From GAS188 sp963794475 (GTDB taxonomy: Bacteria > Pseudomonadota > Alphaproteobacteria > Rhizobiales > Beijerinckiaceae): a stretch of DNA of 64,000 nt. Shown one piece after another: positions 1 through 8,111 of this stretch (positions are counted from its first letter, which is position 1; each line of letters begins with the position of its first letter). The position numbers were made by a program, and so were the translations under genes. A model generated the notes under the pieces. The model saw nothing but the letters and a program-made list of their open reading frames with translations. It was not told where the DNA came from and did not search any database. The stretch covers positions 682,001 through 746,000 of the forward strand of contig CAWCDW010000002.1 of the NCBI GenBank assembly GCA_963794475.1, in the 5' to 3' direction.

Positions 1-870
1 CCGACGGCGCCGACCGAGCTCGGCCAGCTTCTCGATCGCATCAAGGAATACGCCAAGCCGCGCCGCCGAAGCCTTCTCGTGATCGAGGACGACCCGGCTG
101 AACAGCTGAGCATCAGAGAATTGCTCGCGCATGACGACATCGAGATCGCCAGCGTCGCCACCGGGACGGAGGCGCTCGAGGCCATGCGGGAGCGAAGCTT
201 CGATTGCGTTGTGCTCGATCTGCGCTTGCCCGATATGACGGGCTTCGAGGTGCTGGAGCGAATAGGAAAGGAGGACGATCTGCAGTCCGTGCCGGTCGTC
301 GTCTTCACCGGGCGCGAGCTCTCGGCCGATGAGGATGCGCAGCTTCACCGGATGGCGAGAAGCATCGTCGTCAAGGGCGTCGAATCGCCCGAGCGGCTGC
401 TCGACGAGACCGCTTTATTCATGCATCGCGTCACGGCCCAGTTGCCGCCGGAAAAGCAACGCATGCTCGAGCGCTTGAGCCGTTCGGACGACGACCTCGT
501 CGGGCGCACGGTCCTCCTCGTCGATGATGATGCGCGCAACATCTTCGCGCTGAGCAGCCTCCTCGAAAGGCGCGGCATGAAGGTGCTCACGGCCACCACC
601 GGCGCGGAAGCGATCCGCCTCGTCGAAGCGACGCCTGATCTCGCCATCGCGCTCATCGACATCATGATGCCGGAGATGGACGGATACCAGACAATCAAGG
701 AGATCCGATCGAAGCCGAAACTGCGGCGCCTGCCGATCATCTCGCTCACGGCTAAAGCGATGAAAGGAGACCGGGAGAAGTGCCTCGAGGCGGGCGCCTC
801 CGACTATTTGGCGAAGCCCGTCAACACCGAGCAGCTCTTCTCCGCCTTGCGTATGTGGCTGCACCGCTGA
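1..870 (+). CDS. Multi-receiver hybrid sensor kinase, C-terminal part
   Basis: The frame is open from base 1, so the gene begins before the window. A start near 79 is unlikely because it falls inside a receiver domain whose first strand (SLLVIEDD) begins at about base 70. Three receiver segments are visible. The first is only a tail (bases 1-66). The second has its acidic pocket at IEDD and its phospho-acceptor Asp in VVLDLRLPDM. The third (about bases 505-860) has LLVDDD, the acceptor Asp in LIDIMMPEMDG and the conserved Lys in LAKPVN. Stacked receivers after a kinase core are typical of large hybrid kinases that run phosphorelays on the inner face of the membrane. The next gene starts 16 bases on, also a receiver-kinase, so the two probably share a transcript. 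The input signal and kinase core are not in view. Confidence 0.85.
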   Translation, partial: PTAPTELGQLLDRIKEYAKPRRRSLLVIEDDPAEQLSIRELLAHDDIEIASVATGTEALEAMRERSFDCVVLDLRLPDMTGFEVLERIGKEDDLQSVPVVVFTGRELSADEDAQLHRMARSIVVKGVESPERLLDETALFMHRVTAQLPPEKQRMLERLSRSDDDLVGRTVLLVDDDARNIFALSSLLERRGMKVLTATTGAEAIRLVEATPDLAIALIDIMMPEMDGYQTIKEIRSKPKLRRLPIISLTAKAMKGDREKCLEAGASDYLAKPVNTEQLFSALRMWLHR

Positions 871-886
871 GCGAGAGGAAACAGCC

Positions 887-2779
887 TTGGACGCCAACGC
901 TCCGGTCAACATCCTGCTTGTGGATGATCAACCGGCCAAGCTCCTGAGCTACGAAGCGATTCTCTCCGGGCTCGGCGAAAATCTCATTAAGGCGACCTCG
1001 GCGCGTGAGGCCCTCGAGCGGTTGCTGACCTGCGAGATCGCGGTCATTCTTGTCGATGTCTGCATGCCGGAGCTCGATGGCTTCGAATTTGCTCAGATGG
1101 TCCGCGAACATCCCCGCTTCCAGCAGACCGCGATCATCTTCGTCTCCGCCGTGCTTCTGACCGAAGTGGACGCGCTGCGCGGCTATGAAATGGGCGCGGT
1201 CGACTACGTCCCAGTGCCCGTCGTTCCCGAGGTCTTGCGGGCCAAGATCAAGGTCTTCTCCGAGCTTTACAGGAAGACGAAAGAGCTCGAGACGCTCAAC
1301 CGTCGCTTGGAGCAGCGCGTCGCCGAGAGAACGTCGGAGCTCGAGGCGGCGAATGCCCGCCTGATCCAGAGCGAGCAGCTTCGAAGCCTGGCGCTCGCCG
1401 CCGGCCAGATGGGCTCCTGGGATTGGGATCTCGCCGCCGACCACAGCACTTGGGACGATGGGCAATGCCGCATATTCGGGGTCGACCCCGGAAGCTTCAT
1501 CGCCAACCGGGAATCGCTATTGCCCCTGATCCTCGACGAGGATCTCTCGCTCCTGGAGCAAGCGCTGCGCGAAGCGGCAAGCGATGCCCGCATTTTGCAA
1601 GCGAAATTTCGCGTGCGTCGCCCGTCGGGTGAGATCCGGTCCTGTGTCGGCATTGCCGCAGCCGAGCGCGATGCCGCAGGCGCCATCACGCGGCTGAGCG
1701 GCGTCACAGTCGACATGACCGATTTGGAGAAGGCGCAGGAACACCAGCTTCTGCTTGCGCGCGAAGTCGATCATCGCGCCAAGAACGCCCTTGCGGTGGT
1801 CCAGGCGATCGTGCGCCTCACCCGCGCCGAAAGCCTCGCGGCCTATGTGTTGGCGATCGAGGGGCGGATAGGCGCGTTGTCGCGCGCTCATGCCTTGCTT
1901 GCGAGCTCCCGATGGGAGGGCGCGAAGCTCGAGAGCATCGTCGAGCAGGAGCTTGCCCCTTATCGGGGCAAGGCGAGCGAAAAAATCACAACCGCCGGAC
2001 CCAACATTGTGCTGCCTCCGGCGACCGGCCAGACCATCGGTCTTGCCTTGCACGAGCTCGCCACGAACGCTGCGAAATACGGCGCGCTTTCCGCGCTGTC
2101 TGGAAAGATCGACCTGACGTGGCGGCTCGAATCCGGACGGCTCGTCTTGGAGTGGGTTGAGGTCGGTGGTCCCCCGCCATCGGCGCCGACAAGATTGGGC
2201 TACGGCATCAAGACGGTGACGGCGGCGTTCGAACGGCAATTGCAAGGCGACGTGACCTTCCGCTGGCTTCCCCAGGGTTTGCATTGCCGGCTGTCCTTGC
2301 CCTTCGGTGCAAAAAGCGATGCGATGGCGCTCAGCGCCGCGGCGGCGAAACCGATGACGATCGACAAATCCCGCGAGGCGCCGCTTGCGCTCAAAGGGAA
2401 CCGGTTGCTCCTGGTCGAGGACGAAGCGCTTGTCGCTTCCATGATGACGGAGGCGCTGAACGAGATCGGTTTCGAGGTCGTTGGTCCCTTCGGGAAAATG
2501 GACTATCGGCTCGGCGCGGCGGTCTCGGGCGAGATCGATGCCGCGATCCTCGACGTCAACATCGGTGGCGAGCTCGTCTATCCGATTGCTGAGATCCTGG
2601 CCGCACGCGAAATCCCTTTTGCCTTCGTCACCGGCTACTCCGAGGACAACATCGACCAGAAATTCGCGAACGCCCCCGTCATGCAAAAGCCGGTGGAGAG
2701 GAAGGCGCTGCAGGCGATTTTCATCCCTCCGGAGCCTGTCATAGCGGAACGATCGGAAAAGGTCGCTTCGGGGGGGTAA
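887..2779 (+). CDS. Receiver-PAS-HWE histidine kinase-receiver protein
   Basis: A 630-residue soluble signalling protein without membrane segments. Order: receiver (about 7-125, acceptor Asp57 in LVDVCMPELDG), coiled-coil linker (125-160), PAS (about 165-285), HWE/HisKA_2-type kinase with the phospho-accepting His297 in EVDHRAKNALAVVQ, ATPase domain (N box HELATNAAKYGA), and a C-terminal receiver (about 505-615, AAILDVNIGG). HWE kinases are common in Alphaproteobacteria and several feed the PhyR-NepR-EcfG stress pathway. The start is TTG at 887, chosen because GAGAGGA at 872-878 is well placed and the receiver begins at once. It lies 16 bases after the upstream hybrid kinase. Oddity: the first receiver has Val110 where the conserved Lys normally stands (PVPVVP instead of FKPVVP), which may alter its phosphorylation switching. 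Confidence 0.9.
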   Translation: MDANAPVNILLVDDQPAKLLSYEAILSGLGENLIKATSAREALERLLTCEIAVILVDVCMPELDGFEFAQMVREHPRFQQTAIIFVSAVLLTEVDALRGYEMGAVDYVPVPVVPEVLRAKIKVFSELYRKTKELETLNRRLEQRVAERTSELEAANARLIQSEQLRSLALAAGQMGSWDWDLAADHSTWDDGQCRIFGVDPGSFIANRESLLPLILDEDLSLLEQALREAASDARILQAKFRVRRPSGEIRSCVGIAAAERDAAGAITRLSGVTVDMTDLEKAQEHQLLLAREVDHRAKNALAVVQAIVRLTRAESLAAYVLAIEGRIGALSRAHALLASSRWEGAKLESIVEQELAPYRGKASEKITTAGPNIVLPPATGQTIGLALHELATNAAKYGALSALSGKIDLTWRLESGRLVLEWVEVGGPPPSAPTRLGYGIKTVTAAFERQLQGDVTFRWLPQGLHCRLSLPFGAKSDAMALSAAAAKPMTIDKSREAPLALKGNRLLLVEDEALVASMMTEALNEIGFEVVGPFGKMDYRLGAAVSGEIDAAILDVNIGGELVYPIAEILAAREIPFAFVTGYSEDNIDQKFANAPVMQKPVERKALQAIFIPPEPVIAERSEKVASGG

Positions 2780-2815
2780 GCCGCTATTCGCTCGGGGCTC
2801 CCAATTCGCAAACCA

Positions 2816-4606
2816 CTATCGCTGGGCCTCCGAGGAGGCGATCTCGCCGAGCAAGGTGGAAACAACGCTCAGAAGCTGGTCCGCACTGAACGGCTTGCCC
2901 AGTAGCAAATTATGCCGGAATTCTTGCGGCAGCGCATCGCGCCCATAACCGGTGACGAAAGCAAAAGGAATGTTCTTCTGCGCAAGCGAGTCCGCGAGCT
3001 CATCGACGGGTTGTCCGCCCAGGTTGGCGTCGACCAGAGCCACATCGCACTTGCCGTCGCTGATGAGCTTTTTCGCGGCCTCGATCGTGCCGGCCGGTCC
3101 GATCACTTGGTAGCCGGCATCCGTGAGGCTCGTCTCGATGTCCATCGACAGCAGGATCTCGTCCTCGATCACGAGGATGCGTTTGTCGGCGAACGACGAC
3201 GCTCCAAGCGATGAGTCGATGCGATCTGGCATTGCGTCCCCCGCGCCAGGCAGCATGCCAAAAGAACCCTCGATCTCGATCCGCTCGGAATACGGCAGGG
3301 TGATCCGGCAGCGCAGGCCCTGATCGGCATAATCAACCGATACCTTTCCGCCGGAGGAGTGCACGCTTTGCTCGATCAGGGAGGTGCCGAAACCGGGTTT
3401 GGAAGGCGGTGACACTCTCGGGCCTGCAGTTTCGACCCAGTCGAGGCGAAATTCGCGCGCTCCGTTCAAGTGAAGCTCCCATTTCGCCGACAGCTGTCCT
3501 TCCGGAACGGACAGAGCGCCGTGCTTTCGCGCATTCGTTCCGAGCTCGTGCAAGACGAGGGCCAATTTCACCGCGGTTTGCGGATCCAGAATGAAGGAGG
3601 GACCCGAATACGATATCCGGCGATCGTCCTTAGCGCCAAGGGTCACCTGATCGCGGATGAGGTCCGAGATCTCCGCGCCCTGCCAGGAACTTTGGGTGAG
3701 CAAAGTATGCGCGCGCGCCAAGGCATGAATGCGCCCGGTGAAGCCCGAAACGAATGATTGGCGGCTCTTGGCGTGAACCAACGATTGGCTGGCGATCGCC
3801 TGGACCGTGGCCAACGTGTTCTTCACTCGATGATTGAGCTCCTCAAAAAGGAGGCGCTGCAAGTGCTCGGTATTCTTGCGCTGAGTGATGTCGCGCGCGA
3901 CCTTGGAGGCCCCGACGATATTGCCGATCTTGTCGCGCAAGGGTGATACGGTAAGAGAGACGTCGACACGACGGCCGGACTTCGCGACCCGAACGGTCTC
4001 GTAATGCTCGATCCGTTCTCCCCGGCTGAGCCTCGCGAGAATGTCCACCTCTTCTTCTTGCAGCTCGGGCGGAATGATCTTTGAGATATGCTGTCCGATC
4101 ATATCCTCCGCAGAATAGCCGAAGATTTGGGCGGCGCCGCTGTTCCAACTTTTGATTTGGCCGGTCAGCGTTTTGCTCACGATCGCATCGTCCGATGATT
4201 CGACAATGGCCGCGAGGAGCGCAGCCTCGATATCGGCGTGCCGGTGCGCGCTCATGTCCATGAGGAGATTGATGGCGCCCGTGATGCGTCCCGAAGAATC
4301 CCTGAGCGGGGTCGGAAAGGGCGCGAAAGGGATGCGCGTGCCGTCCGGCCTTTCGAGGATGGCCTCCTCTCCGCGCACGGGACGACCTTCCTTCAGCGTC
4401 ACCGCCATCGGGCATTCATCATGGGCCATCGGGCGGCCGTCGGGCCAATACAAGCGCCAGGATCCGCACCAGCGGTCCCGTCCGAGTTGAGGCGATACGC
4501 CCCAAAATTCGGCGGCGGCGCTGTTGAAATAGGTGATCCGGCCCTCCGCGTCAGTCGTGTAAACGGCGACCGGCAGGCTCTCGAGCAGCTCCACGCCCGT
4601 CGTCAT
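2816..4606 (-). CDS. PAS-PAS-HWE histidine kinase with C-terminal receiver
   Basis: A 596-residue soluble kinase convergent with the previous one. PAS 1 (about 5-120), PAS 2 (about 128-245, ending in the usual DITQRKN), HWE kinase with His259 in EELNHRVKNTLATVQ, ATPase domain with HELGTNARKHGALS, and a C-terminal receiver (about 470-590, ILVIEDE and LVDANLGG, Lys in LGKPFS). ATG at 4606 follows a good AAGGAGGG site (4611-4618). A perfect EcfG-type promoter lies just upstream (4633-4657), so it is probably made under general stress and may feed back on that response, as PhyK-like HWE kinases do. No PhyR, NepR or EcfG gene is in the window, so the partner is unknown. The C-terminal receiver is of the kind that usually acts in cis. 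Confidence 0.9.
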   Translation of the reverse strand: MTTGVELLESLPVAVYTTDAEGRITYFNSAAAEFWGVSPQLGRDRWCGSWRLYWPDGRPMAHDECPMAVTLKEGRPVRGEEAILERPDGTRIPFAPFPTPLRDSSGRITGAINLLMDMSAHRHADIEAALLAAIVESSDDAIVSKTLTGQIKSWNSGAAQIFGYSAEDMIGQHISKIIPPELQEEEVDILARLSRGERIEHYETVRVAKSGRRVDVSLTVSPLRDKIGNIVGASKVARDITQRKNTEHLQRLLFEELNHRVKNTLATVQAIASQSLVHAKSRQSFVSGFTGRIHALARAHTLLTQSSWQGAEISDLIRDQVTLGAKDDRRISYSGPSFILDPQTAVKLALVLHELGTNARKHGALSVPEGQLSAKWELHLNGAREFRLDWVETAGPRVSPPSKPGFGTSLIEQSVHSSGGKVSVDYADQGLRCRITLPYSERIEIEGSFGMLPGAGDAMPDRIDSSLGASSFADKRILVIEDEILLSMDIETSLTDAGYQVIGPAGTIEAAKKLISDGKCDVALVDANLGGQPVDELADSLAQKNIPFAFVTGYGRDALPQEFRHNLLLGKPFSADQLLSVVSTLLGEIASSEAQR

Positions 4607-4632
4607 CTACCCTCCTTCTGCAGCGAAGCCCA

Positions 4633-4657
4633 AACGCGCCAATGTCGTTTTGGTTCC
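4633..4657 (-). promoter_or_regulatory. EcfG-type promoter of the HWE kinase gene
   Basis: Read on the minus strand: GGAAC (4657-4653), a 16-base spacer, then CGTT (4636-4633), an exact match to the alphaproteobacterial general-stress sigma factor consensus GGAAC-N16/17-CGTT. The expected transcript start is about 20 bases before the ATG at 4606. Match seen in the sequence; activity inferred. Confidence 0.75.
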
Positions 4658-4763
4658 TCTACGGCGAGAGATTAGAGATATCGCTTTGAAAACCGAAACA
4701 TCCCAAGGGGCGCCGGTTGCCTGACCTATAGGCTTCAGATCACGTGCTCAAGGGTGAGAGGCG

Positions 4764-5669
4764 TCACGATCGCGGCAGCCCGATCTCCGACAGGTTCGCG
4801 CCGGCCGCCCGCTCCGTCGCGTCGGGTTCGACTTCGGCGCGCAGGTCCCGACCGTGGACGAAATCCGCGAGATCGCGATTGAGACGTTCCTTTTCCGTGA
4901 TCAGCAAGCCGTGCGGTGCCCCCGCATAGGTGAGAAACCGGGCGTGCGGGATGAGACGGGCGGCCTCGACGCTTGCCGCCGAAATCGGCACGTTCCGGTC
5001 GGCATCGCCGTGAATGAGAAGCGCCGGCGTCGTGACTGCCGTCATCTCCTCCCGAAAATCCGTCCGCGAATAACTACGCAGACATTCGAGTGTCGCGGAA
5101 GGCGAGGCTTCGAGCGCAAGATCACGCAGCCAGTCGAGCATGGCGTTGGAGACCGAGAAATTGAGGACGCCACCTCCAAGGAATTGCTTGCTGAAATTCG
5201 CAAGGAAATTCGGACGGTCGACCTTCAGCATGCGCGCCATCTCGTCGAAGGTCGCGGCGTCGACACCGCCGGGATTGTCCGCCGTCTTGAGCAGAAAGGG
5301 CGTGGTGCAGGCGATCAGCACCGCTTTCGATACGCGCCGCCCGCCGTGGCGCTTGAAATAACGGACGACTTCGCCGCCGCCCATCGAAAAACCCACCAGC
5401 GTCACATCGCGCAAATCAAGTTTTTCGAGGACGCTCGCAACATCGTCCGCGAGCGTATCGTAGTCATAGCCTTTCCACGGCTTGTCCGATTTGCCGAATC
5501 CCCGCCGATCGAAGGCGATGCAACGAAGCCCTTGCGCGGGAAGTTCGGTAAGCTGGTATTCGAAGGACCAAAGACCGAATGGCCAGCCATGAATGAGAAC
5601 GAGGGGCTTGCCCTCGCCGAAATCAACGACATTAAGGTGAAGCCCGTCGGATGTTTCGATCCGATTCAT
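4764..5669 (-). CDS. Alpha/beta hydrolase (esterase/chloroperoxidase-like)
   Basis: A 301-residue cytoplasmic alpha/beta hydrolase. The oxyanion region is LVLIHGWPFG, the nucleophile Ser sits in the elbow GFSMGGGE, the acid is in IHGDADRNVP and the catalytic His in GAPHGL, so the triad is complete. The pattern (DRRGFGKSDKP, GFSMGG, GDADRNVPI) fits the cofactor-free haloperoxidase/arylesterase group; the substrate cannot be told. I chose ATG at 5669 over an upstream in-frame codon because GGGAGCG stands just ahead and the protein then begins directly with the first beta strand. The start overlaps the end of the topoisomerase IB gene by 38 bases, so it is probably the second gene of a stress-controlled operon driven from 7039-7063. 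The C-terminus has about 30 extra hydrophilic residues. Confidence 0.85.
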   Translation of the reverse strand: MNRIETSDGLHLNVVDFGEGKPLVLIHGWPFGLWSFEYQLTELPAQGLRCIAFDRRGFGKSDKPWKGYDYDTLADDVASVLEKLDLRDVTLVGFSMGGGEVVRYFKRHGGRRVSKAVLIACTTPFLLKTADNPGGVDAATFDEMARMLKVDRPNFLANFSKQFLGGGVLNFSVSNAMLDWLRDLALEASPSATLECLRSYSRTDFREEMTAVTTPALLIHGDADRNVPISAASVEAARLIPHARFLTYAGAPHGLLITEKERLNRDLADFVHGRDLRAEVEPDATERAAGANLSEIGLPRS

Positions 5670-6921
5670 TGATCGCTCCCTTCGACGCATGTCGAAGAGA
5701 ACGCCTCAGGTCCCGGCGAAGTTCGGAAGTCTCTTTGCGGCTCGGCTTCGAGGGCCCCGCGGCCGCCGCCCGCGCCTTTATTCTATCGGCGGCCCGGCGT
5801 TGACGCGTTTCGGAAGCCAGGCGACGGCGCAGGAAGGCGAGCACAGCCGCCTCCTCGGAACCGAGGGAGCCGAGCTCGTCACGCAATTCGCCCTCAGCCT
5901 CTCTCTGCCAATTCACCAGAAGCTCGCCATCGAGATAGGCATCAAGGACCGCAGGATGCACATAGCATTTGCGGCAAATGGTGACGGTGTTGCCGAGGCG
6001 CTTGGCCACGCGCTCGATCGCCGCCTTCAAATTGCGTTTGGCCGCCGCCGCGCTGTCGAAGCTCTCGAACTCCGAGAGCGCCATCGCGGCAAGCACCGTT
6101 CCGGCCCAGGTGCGGAAATCCTTGGCCGTGATGTCGCGCCCCGTGATCTCCCGCAGATAGGTGTTCACGTCCGATGAGGTGACCGCCTGACGGCTGCCGT
6201 CCGCCTCGAGATATTGGAAGAGATGCTGGCCGGGGAGATCCTGGCAAGCGCGCACGACACGCGCGACGCGCCGGTCCTTCACCGCGAGATGCCACAGCTT
6301 GCCGCTCTTGCCTTTGAACTCGAAGCGAAGCTCGGTGCCGTTGACGGCGACGTGACGGTTCCGCAACGTCGTGAGGCCGTAGCTCTTGTTCTCCTTCGCG
6401 TAATCGGCGTTGCCGATGCGGATCAGCGTCTTTTCGAGAAGGCTCACCACCGTGGCGAGCACTTTGCGGCGCGGCAGGCCCGACCGTTTCATGTCGGCGC
6501 CGACACGCTGACGGATGCGCGGCAAAAGCTTCCCGAACTCGACGACGTGCTCGTACTTGGTCTCGTCGCGCAGAGCGCGCCAGCGCGGATGGTAACGGTA
6601 TTGCTTGCGGCCGCGCTCGTCGCGGCCGGTCGCTTGTATATGCCCGTCAGGATCAGGGCAGATCCAGACATCCTCATAGGCGGGCGGCACGGCGAGCGAC
6701 CGGATGTGCCGGAGCAGGGCGGAATCGCGGATCAGCTTTCCGTTCGGTCCGTAAAAGGCGAAGGAGCTTCCTTTTCGCTGGCGGGTGATGCCGGGACCCT
6801 GCTCATCGACATACACAAGGCCGCTCGCCTCGGCGGCGGCTCGCGGCTCCCCAGCGATGGCGGCGGTCGATAGGGAAGCGGCCGGGACAAGATCCGATTT
6901 GGCGAACCCATTCGCGCCCAT
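5632..6921 (-). CDS. DNA topoisomerase IB (poxvirus-like)
   Basis: A 429-residue type IB topoisomerase, the eukaryote/poxvirus-like enzyme that nicks one strand through a 3'-phosphotyrosine and relaxes supercoils of both signs. The N-terminal DNA-binding part contains AVPPAYEDVWICP and GRKQYRYHPRWR. The catalytic domain has LRNRHV, LPGQHLFQY, DFRTWAGT and the nucleophile Tyr in CRKCYVHPAV. Length is close to bacterial family members, with an extra basic tail of about 70 residues. I place the start at ATG 6921, after GGAGGTGAAG, rather than at 7017, because the upstream stretch is poor and close to the promoter. An EcfG promoter (7039-7063) lies upstream; stress induction of this enzyme family is plausible but inferred. 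The 3' end overlaps the downstream hydrolase. Confidence 0.93.
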   Translation of the reverse strand: MGANGFAKSDLVPAASLSTAAIAGEPRAAAEASGLVYVDEQGPGITRQRKGSSFAFYGPNGKLIRDSALLRHIRSLAVPPAYEDVWICPDPDGHIQATGRDERGRKQYRYHPRWRALRDETKYEHVVEFGKLLPRIRQRVGADMKRSGLPRRKVLATVVSLLEKTLIRIGNADYAKENKSYGLTTLRNRHVAVNGTELRFEFKGKSGKLWHLAVKDRRVARVVRACQDLPGQHLFQYLEADGSRQAVTSSDVNTYLREITGRDITAKDFRTWAGTVLAAMALSEFESFDSAAAAKRNLKAAIERVAKRLGNTVTICRKCYVHPAVLDAYLDGELLVNWQREAEGELRDELGSLGSEEAAVLAFLRRRLASETRQRRAADRIKARAAAAGPSKPSRKETSELRRDLRRSLRHASKGAINESDRNIRRASP

Positions 6922-7038
6922 GCTCTTCACCTCCGGAATCCGGCCAGCGGAGAGGCCGCAACCACGCTTCTTCTCGTCGTGGACGAAATCGCCGGGGCGG
7001 AAATCATCACTCGGCATCGATCCACTCGCGATGGCATG

Positions 7039-7063
7039 AACGGCCGCAACGGGACTCGGTTCC
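7039..7063 (-). promoter_or_regulatory. EcfG-type promoter of the topoisomerase IB gene
   Basis: Minus strand GGAAC (7063-7059), 16-base spacer, CGTT (7042-7039): perfect consensus. It lies about 118 bases before the ATG at 6921 and is back to back with a similar site facing the other way at 7091-7115. Confidence 0.75.
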
Positions 7064-7090
7064 CGGGATCGCGCGCCATCCCCCTACGAC

Positions 7091-7115
7091 GGAACGGGGC
7101 TCCCTCCGCAGGGTT
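7091..7115 (+). promoter_or_regulatory. Probable EcfG-type promoter, near-consensus
   Basis: GGAAC at 7091-7095, 16-base spacer, GGTT at 7112-7115 (one mismatch in the -10 element). It lies 32 bases before the start codon at 7148 and is divergent from the topoisomerase promoter. Confidence 0.55.
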
Positions 7116-7147
7116 GTCGAAGCGAAGACGAAGATCGGAGGATACCG

Positions 7148-7468
7148 ATGAACACAGGCAATGCCAACGAAACGCAAGAGCGCGAGGCTCGCGCCTTTGA
7201 AGAGGCTCGCTCTTTGACGCCCGAGCATACGGGTTCCGAAAATGTGTTCGGCCGCGCCGCCAGAATGGAGCCTGCAGAAGACGATCCCGACGCCGACGAG
7301 ACGCAGGAGACCCAGCGAGACGCGGACGAAAGCCCTAGAGCGATGCAGGACTTCATCACCGTGGAGCATGCCCGTCCCGACCTACCCTCCGAAACCCCGG
7401 ATGGCCTTAACGAGCTCGAGAAAGAAGTGCGCCATCAGGCGGAGGACCGCGATTTGGGCTGGGCCTGA
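7148..7468 (+). CDS. Small acidic hydrophilic protein, unknown
   Basis: A 106-residue protein I do not recognise. It is rich in Glu, Asp, Gln, Thr and Arg, has no hydrophobic stretch, signal peptide or cysteine, and looks intrinsically disordered (for example ETQETQRDADESPR). ATG at 7148 follows GGAGGATA at a good distance, and a near-consensus EcfG promoter lies just upstream, so it is probably a stress-induced cytoplasmic protein. Such proteins may act like hydrophilins that protect macromolecules during drying, but that is only an inference from composition. Confidence 0.65.
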   Translation: MNTGNANETQEREARAFEEARSLTPEHTGSENVFGRAARMEPAEDDPDADETQETQRDADESPRAMQDFITVEHARPDLPSETPDGLNELEKEVRHQAEDRDLGWA

Positions 7469-7499
7469 CGACACGAAACAATCGTTGCCCGAAAAGGGG

Positions 7500-7576
7500 T
7501 AAAAAAAGAGCGCCTCGGACGAAGCCGAAGCGCTCTTCGTTGCCAGCAACGATGAGGGGCAACCGAAGCTGACAGC
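7500..7576 (-). ncRNA. Candidate EcfG-controlled small RNA, about 75 nt
   Basis: No reading frame lies between the perfect EcfG promoter at 7583-7607 and the strong terminator at 7506-7537, both on the minus strand. The expected transcript starts near 7575 and ends in the T run at 7501-7507. It contains a small hairpin (7538-7551, stem GTTGC/GCAAC) and, 5' of it, an unpaired C-rich stretch (GCCCCTC at 7554-7560), a typical seed for binding ribosome binding sites. Promoter, seed and terminator together resemble stress-induced alphaproteobacterial small RNAs such as Caulobacter GsrN in logic; sequence homology is not claimed. The start point is estimated from the promoter. Confidence 0.5.
7506..7537 (-). 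terminator. Rho-independent terminator of the candidate sRNA
   Basis: Inverted repeat AAGAGCGC / GCGCTCTT (8 bp), extended after one mismatch by 4 more pairs, with a 6-base loop. On the minus strand it runs into seven T residues (7507-7501), so it is strong in that direction and weak for the plus-strand gene ending at 7468. Confidence 0.75.
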
Positions 7577-7582
7577 GAGCAG

Positions 7583-7607
7583 AACGCGTTGGGCGGACTT
7601 GGGTTCC
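7583..7607 (-). promoter_or_regulatory. EcfG-type promoter without a following gene
   Basis: Minus strand GGAAC (7607-7603), 16-base spacer, CGTT (7586-7583): exact consensus. The next thing downstream is the terminator at 7506-7537, so the product would be a short RNA. Confidence 0.7.
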
Positions 7608-7834
7608 GAGCGAATGAAAAAGAATTTTGCGTTGGCGCTCTCCATCCTAGGCGAAATGCGCTCAGGATGCGGAAAGACAGTTGAATTCAAAAAGTTGAAC
7701 CCGGTGAGGCGTTGGAAAGCTTGCCGCGCCTGCGCGCCGAGGCTGAACATCGCCCCTCACGATCTTTACACGGGCCACCCCTGCAGGGCGCGCTGTTTTT
7801 CGCGGGAACTGCGCATTCGCCTTTGCCAAAAGAA

Positions 7835-7858
7835 GCGCCGGAGGTTCCCCTCCGGCGC
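7835..7858 (-). terminator. Terminator after the 47-residue membrane protein gene
   Basis: Perfect 10-bp stem (GCGCCGGAGG / CCTCCGGCGC) with a 4-base loop; on the minus strand it is followed by TTCTTTT. It lies 68 bases after the stop codon at 7927. Confidence 0.7.
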
Positions 7859-7926
7859 GACGCTCTTCGACGGGGAGCGTTCGTTTAGTCGCAGACCTGC
7901 AGCCGGTGCCACGCGGTTTAAAGCGC

Positions 7927-8070
7927 TTAGCTTCCGACCAACAAAAAGACGATGCCCATTGCAATGACCGCCAAGGCGCAGCTGACAAGCAGCACCGTGC
8001 GCGCATTGTGGCCAGTCACGCCTTGCCGCGCTTGCTTGACGGTCTCGACAGTCGCCCGCTCCTCCGCCAT
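7927..8070 (-). CDS. Small single-span membrane protein (47 aa)
   Basis: A 47-residue protein: a charged N-terminal half (MAEERATVETVKQARQG) followed by one transmembrane helix of about 22 residues (from VLLVSCALAV to FLLVG), predicted to sit in the inner membrane with its N-terminus in the cytoplasm. Function unknown. The case for it being real is strong for its size: ATG at 8070 follows GAGGAG (8078-8083), a perfect EcfG promoter lies at 8112-8136, and a clean terminator follows at 7835-7858, giving a monocistronic stress transcript of about 270 nt. Confidence 0.7.
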   Translation of the reverse strand: MAEERATVETVKQARQGVTGHNARTVLLVSCALAVIAMGIVFLLVGS

Positions 8071-8111
8071 GCGGATCTCTCCTCATGAGAATTTTCAAGC
8101 GTTCGGAAGTC

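Noticed and set aside
79..870. A gene starting at 79 (GTG)
   Set aside because: The frame is open to base 1 and the putative start would cut the first strand of a receiver domain, so the gene is a partial one entering from the left.
1517..2686. Long minus-strand frame opposite the HWE kinase
   Set aside because: Shadow of the kinase gene with no recognised motif.
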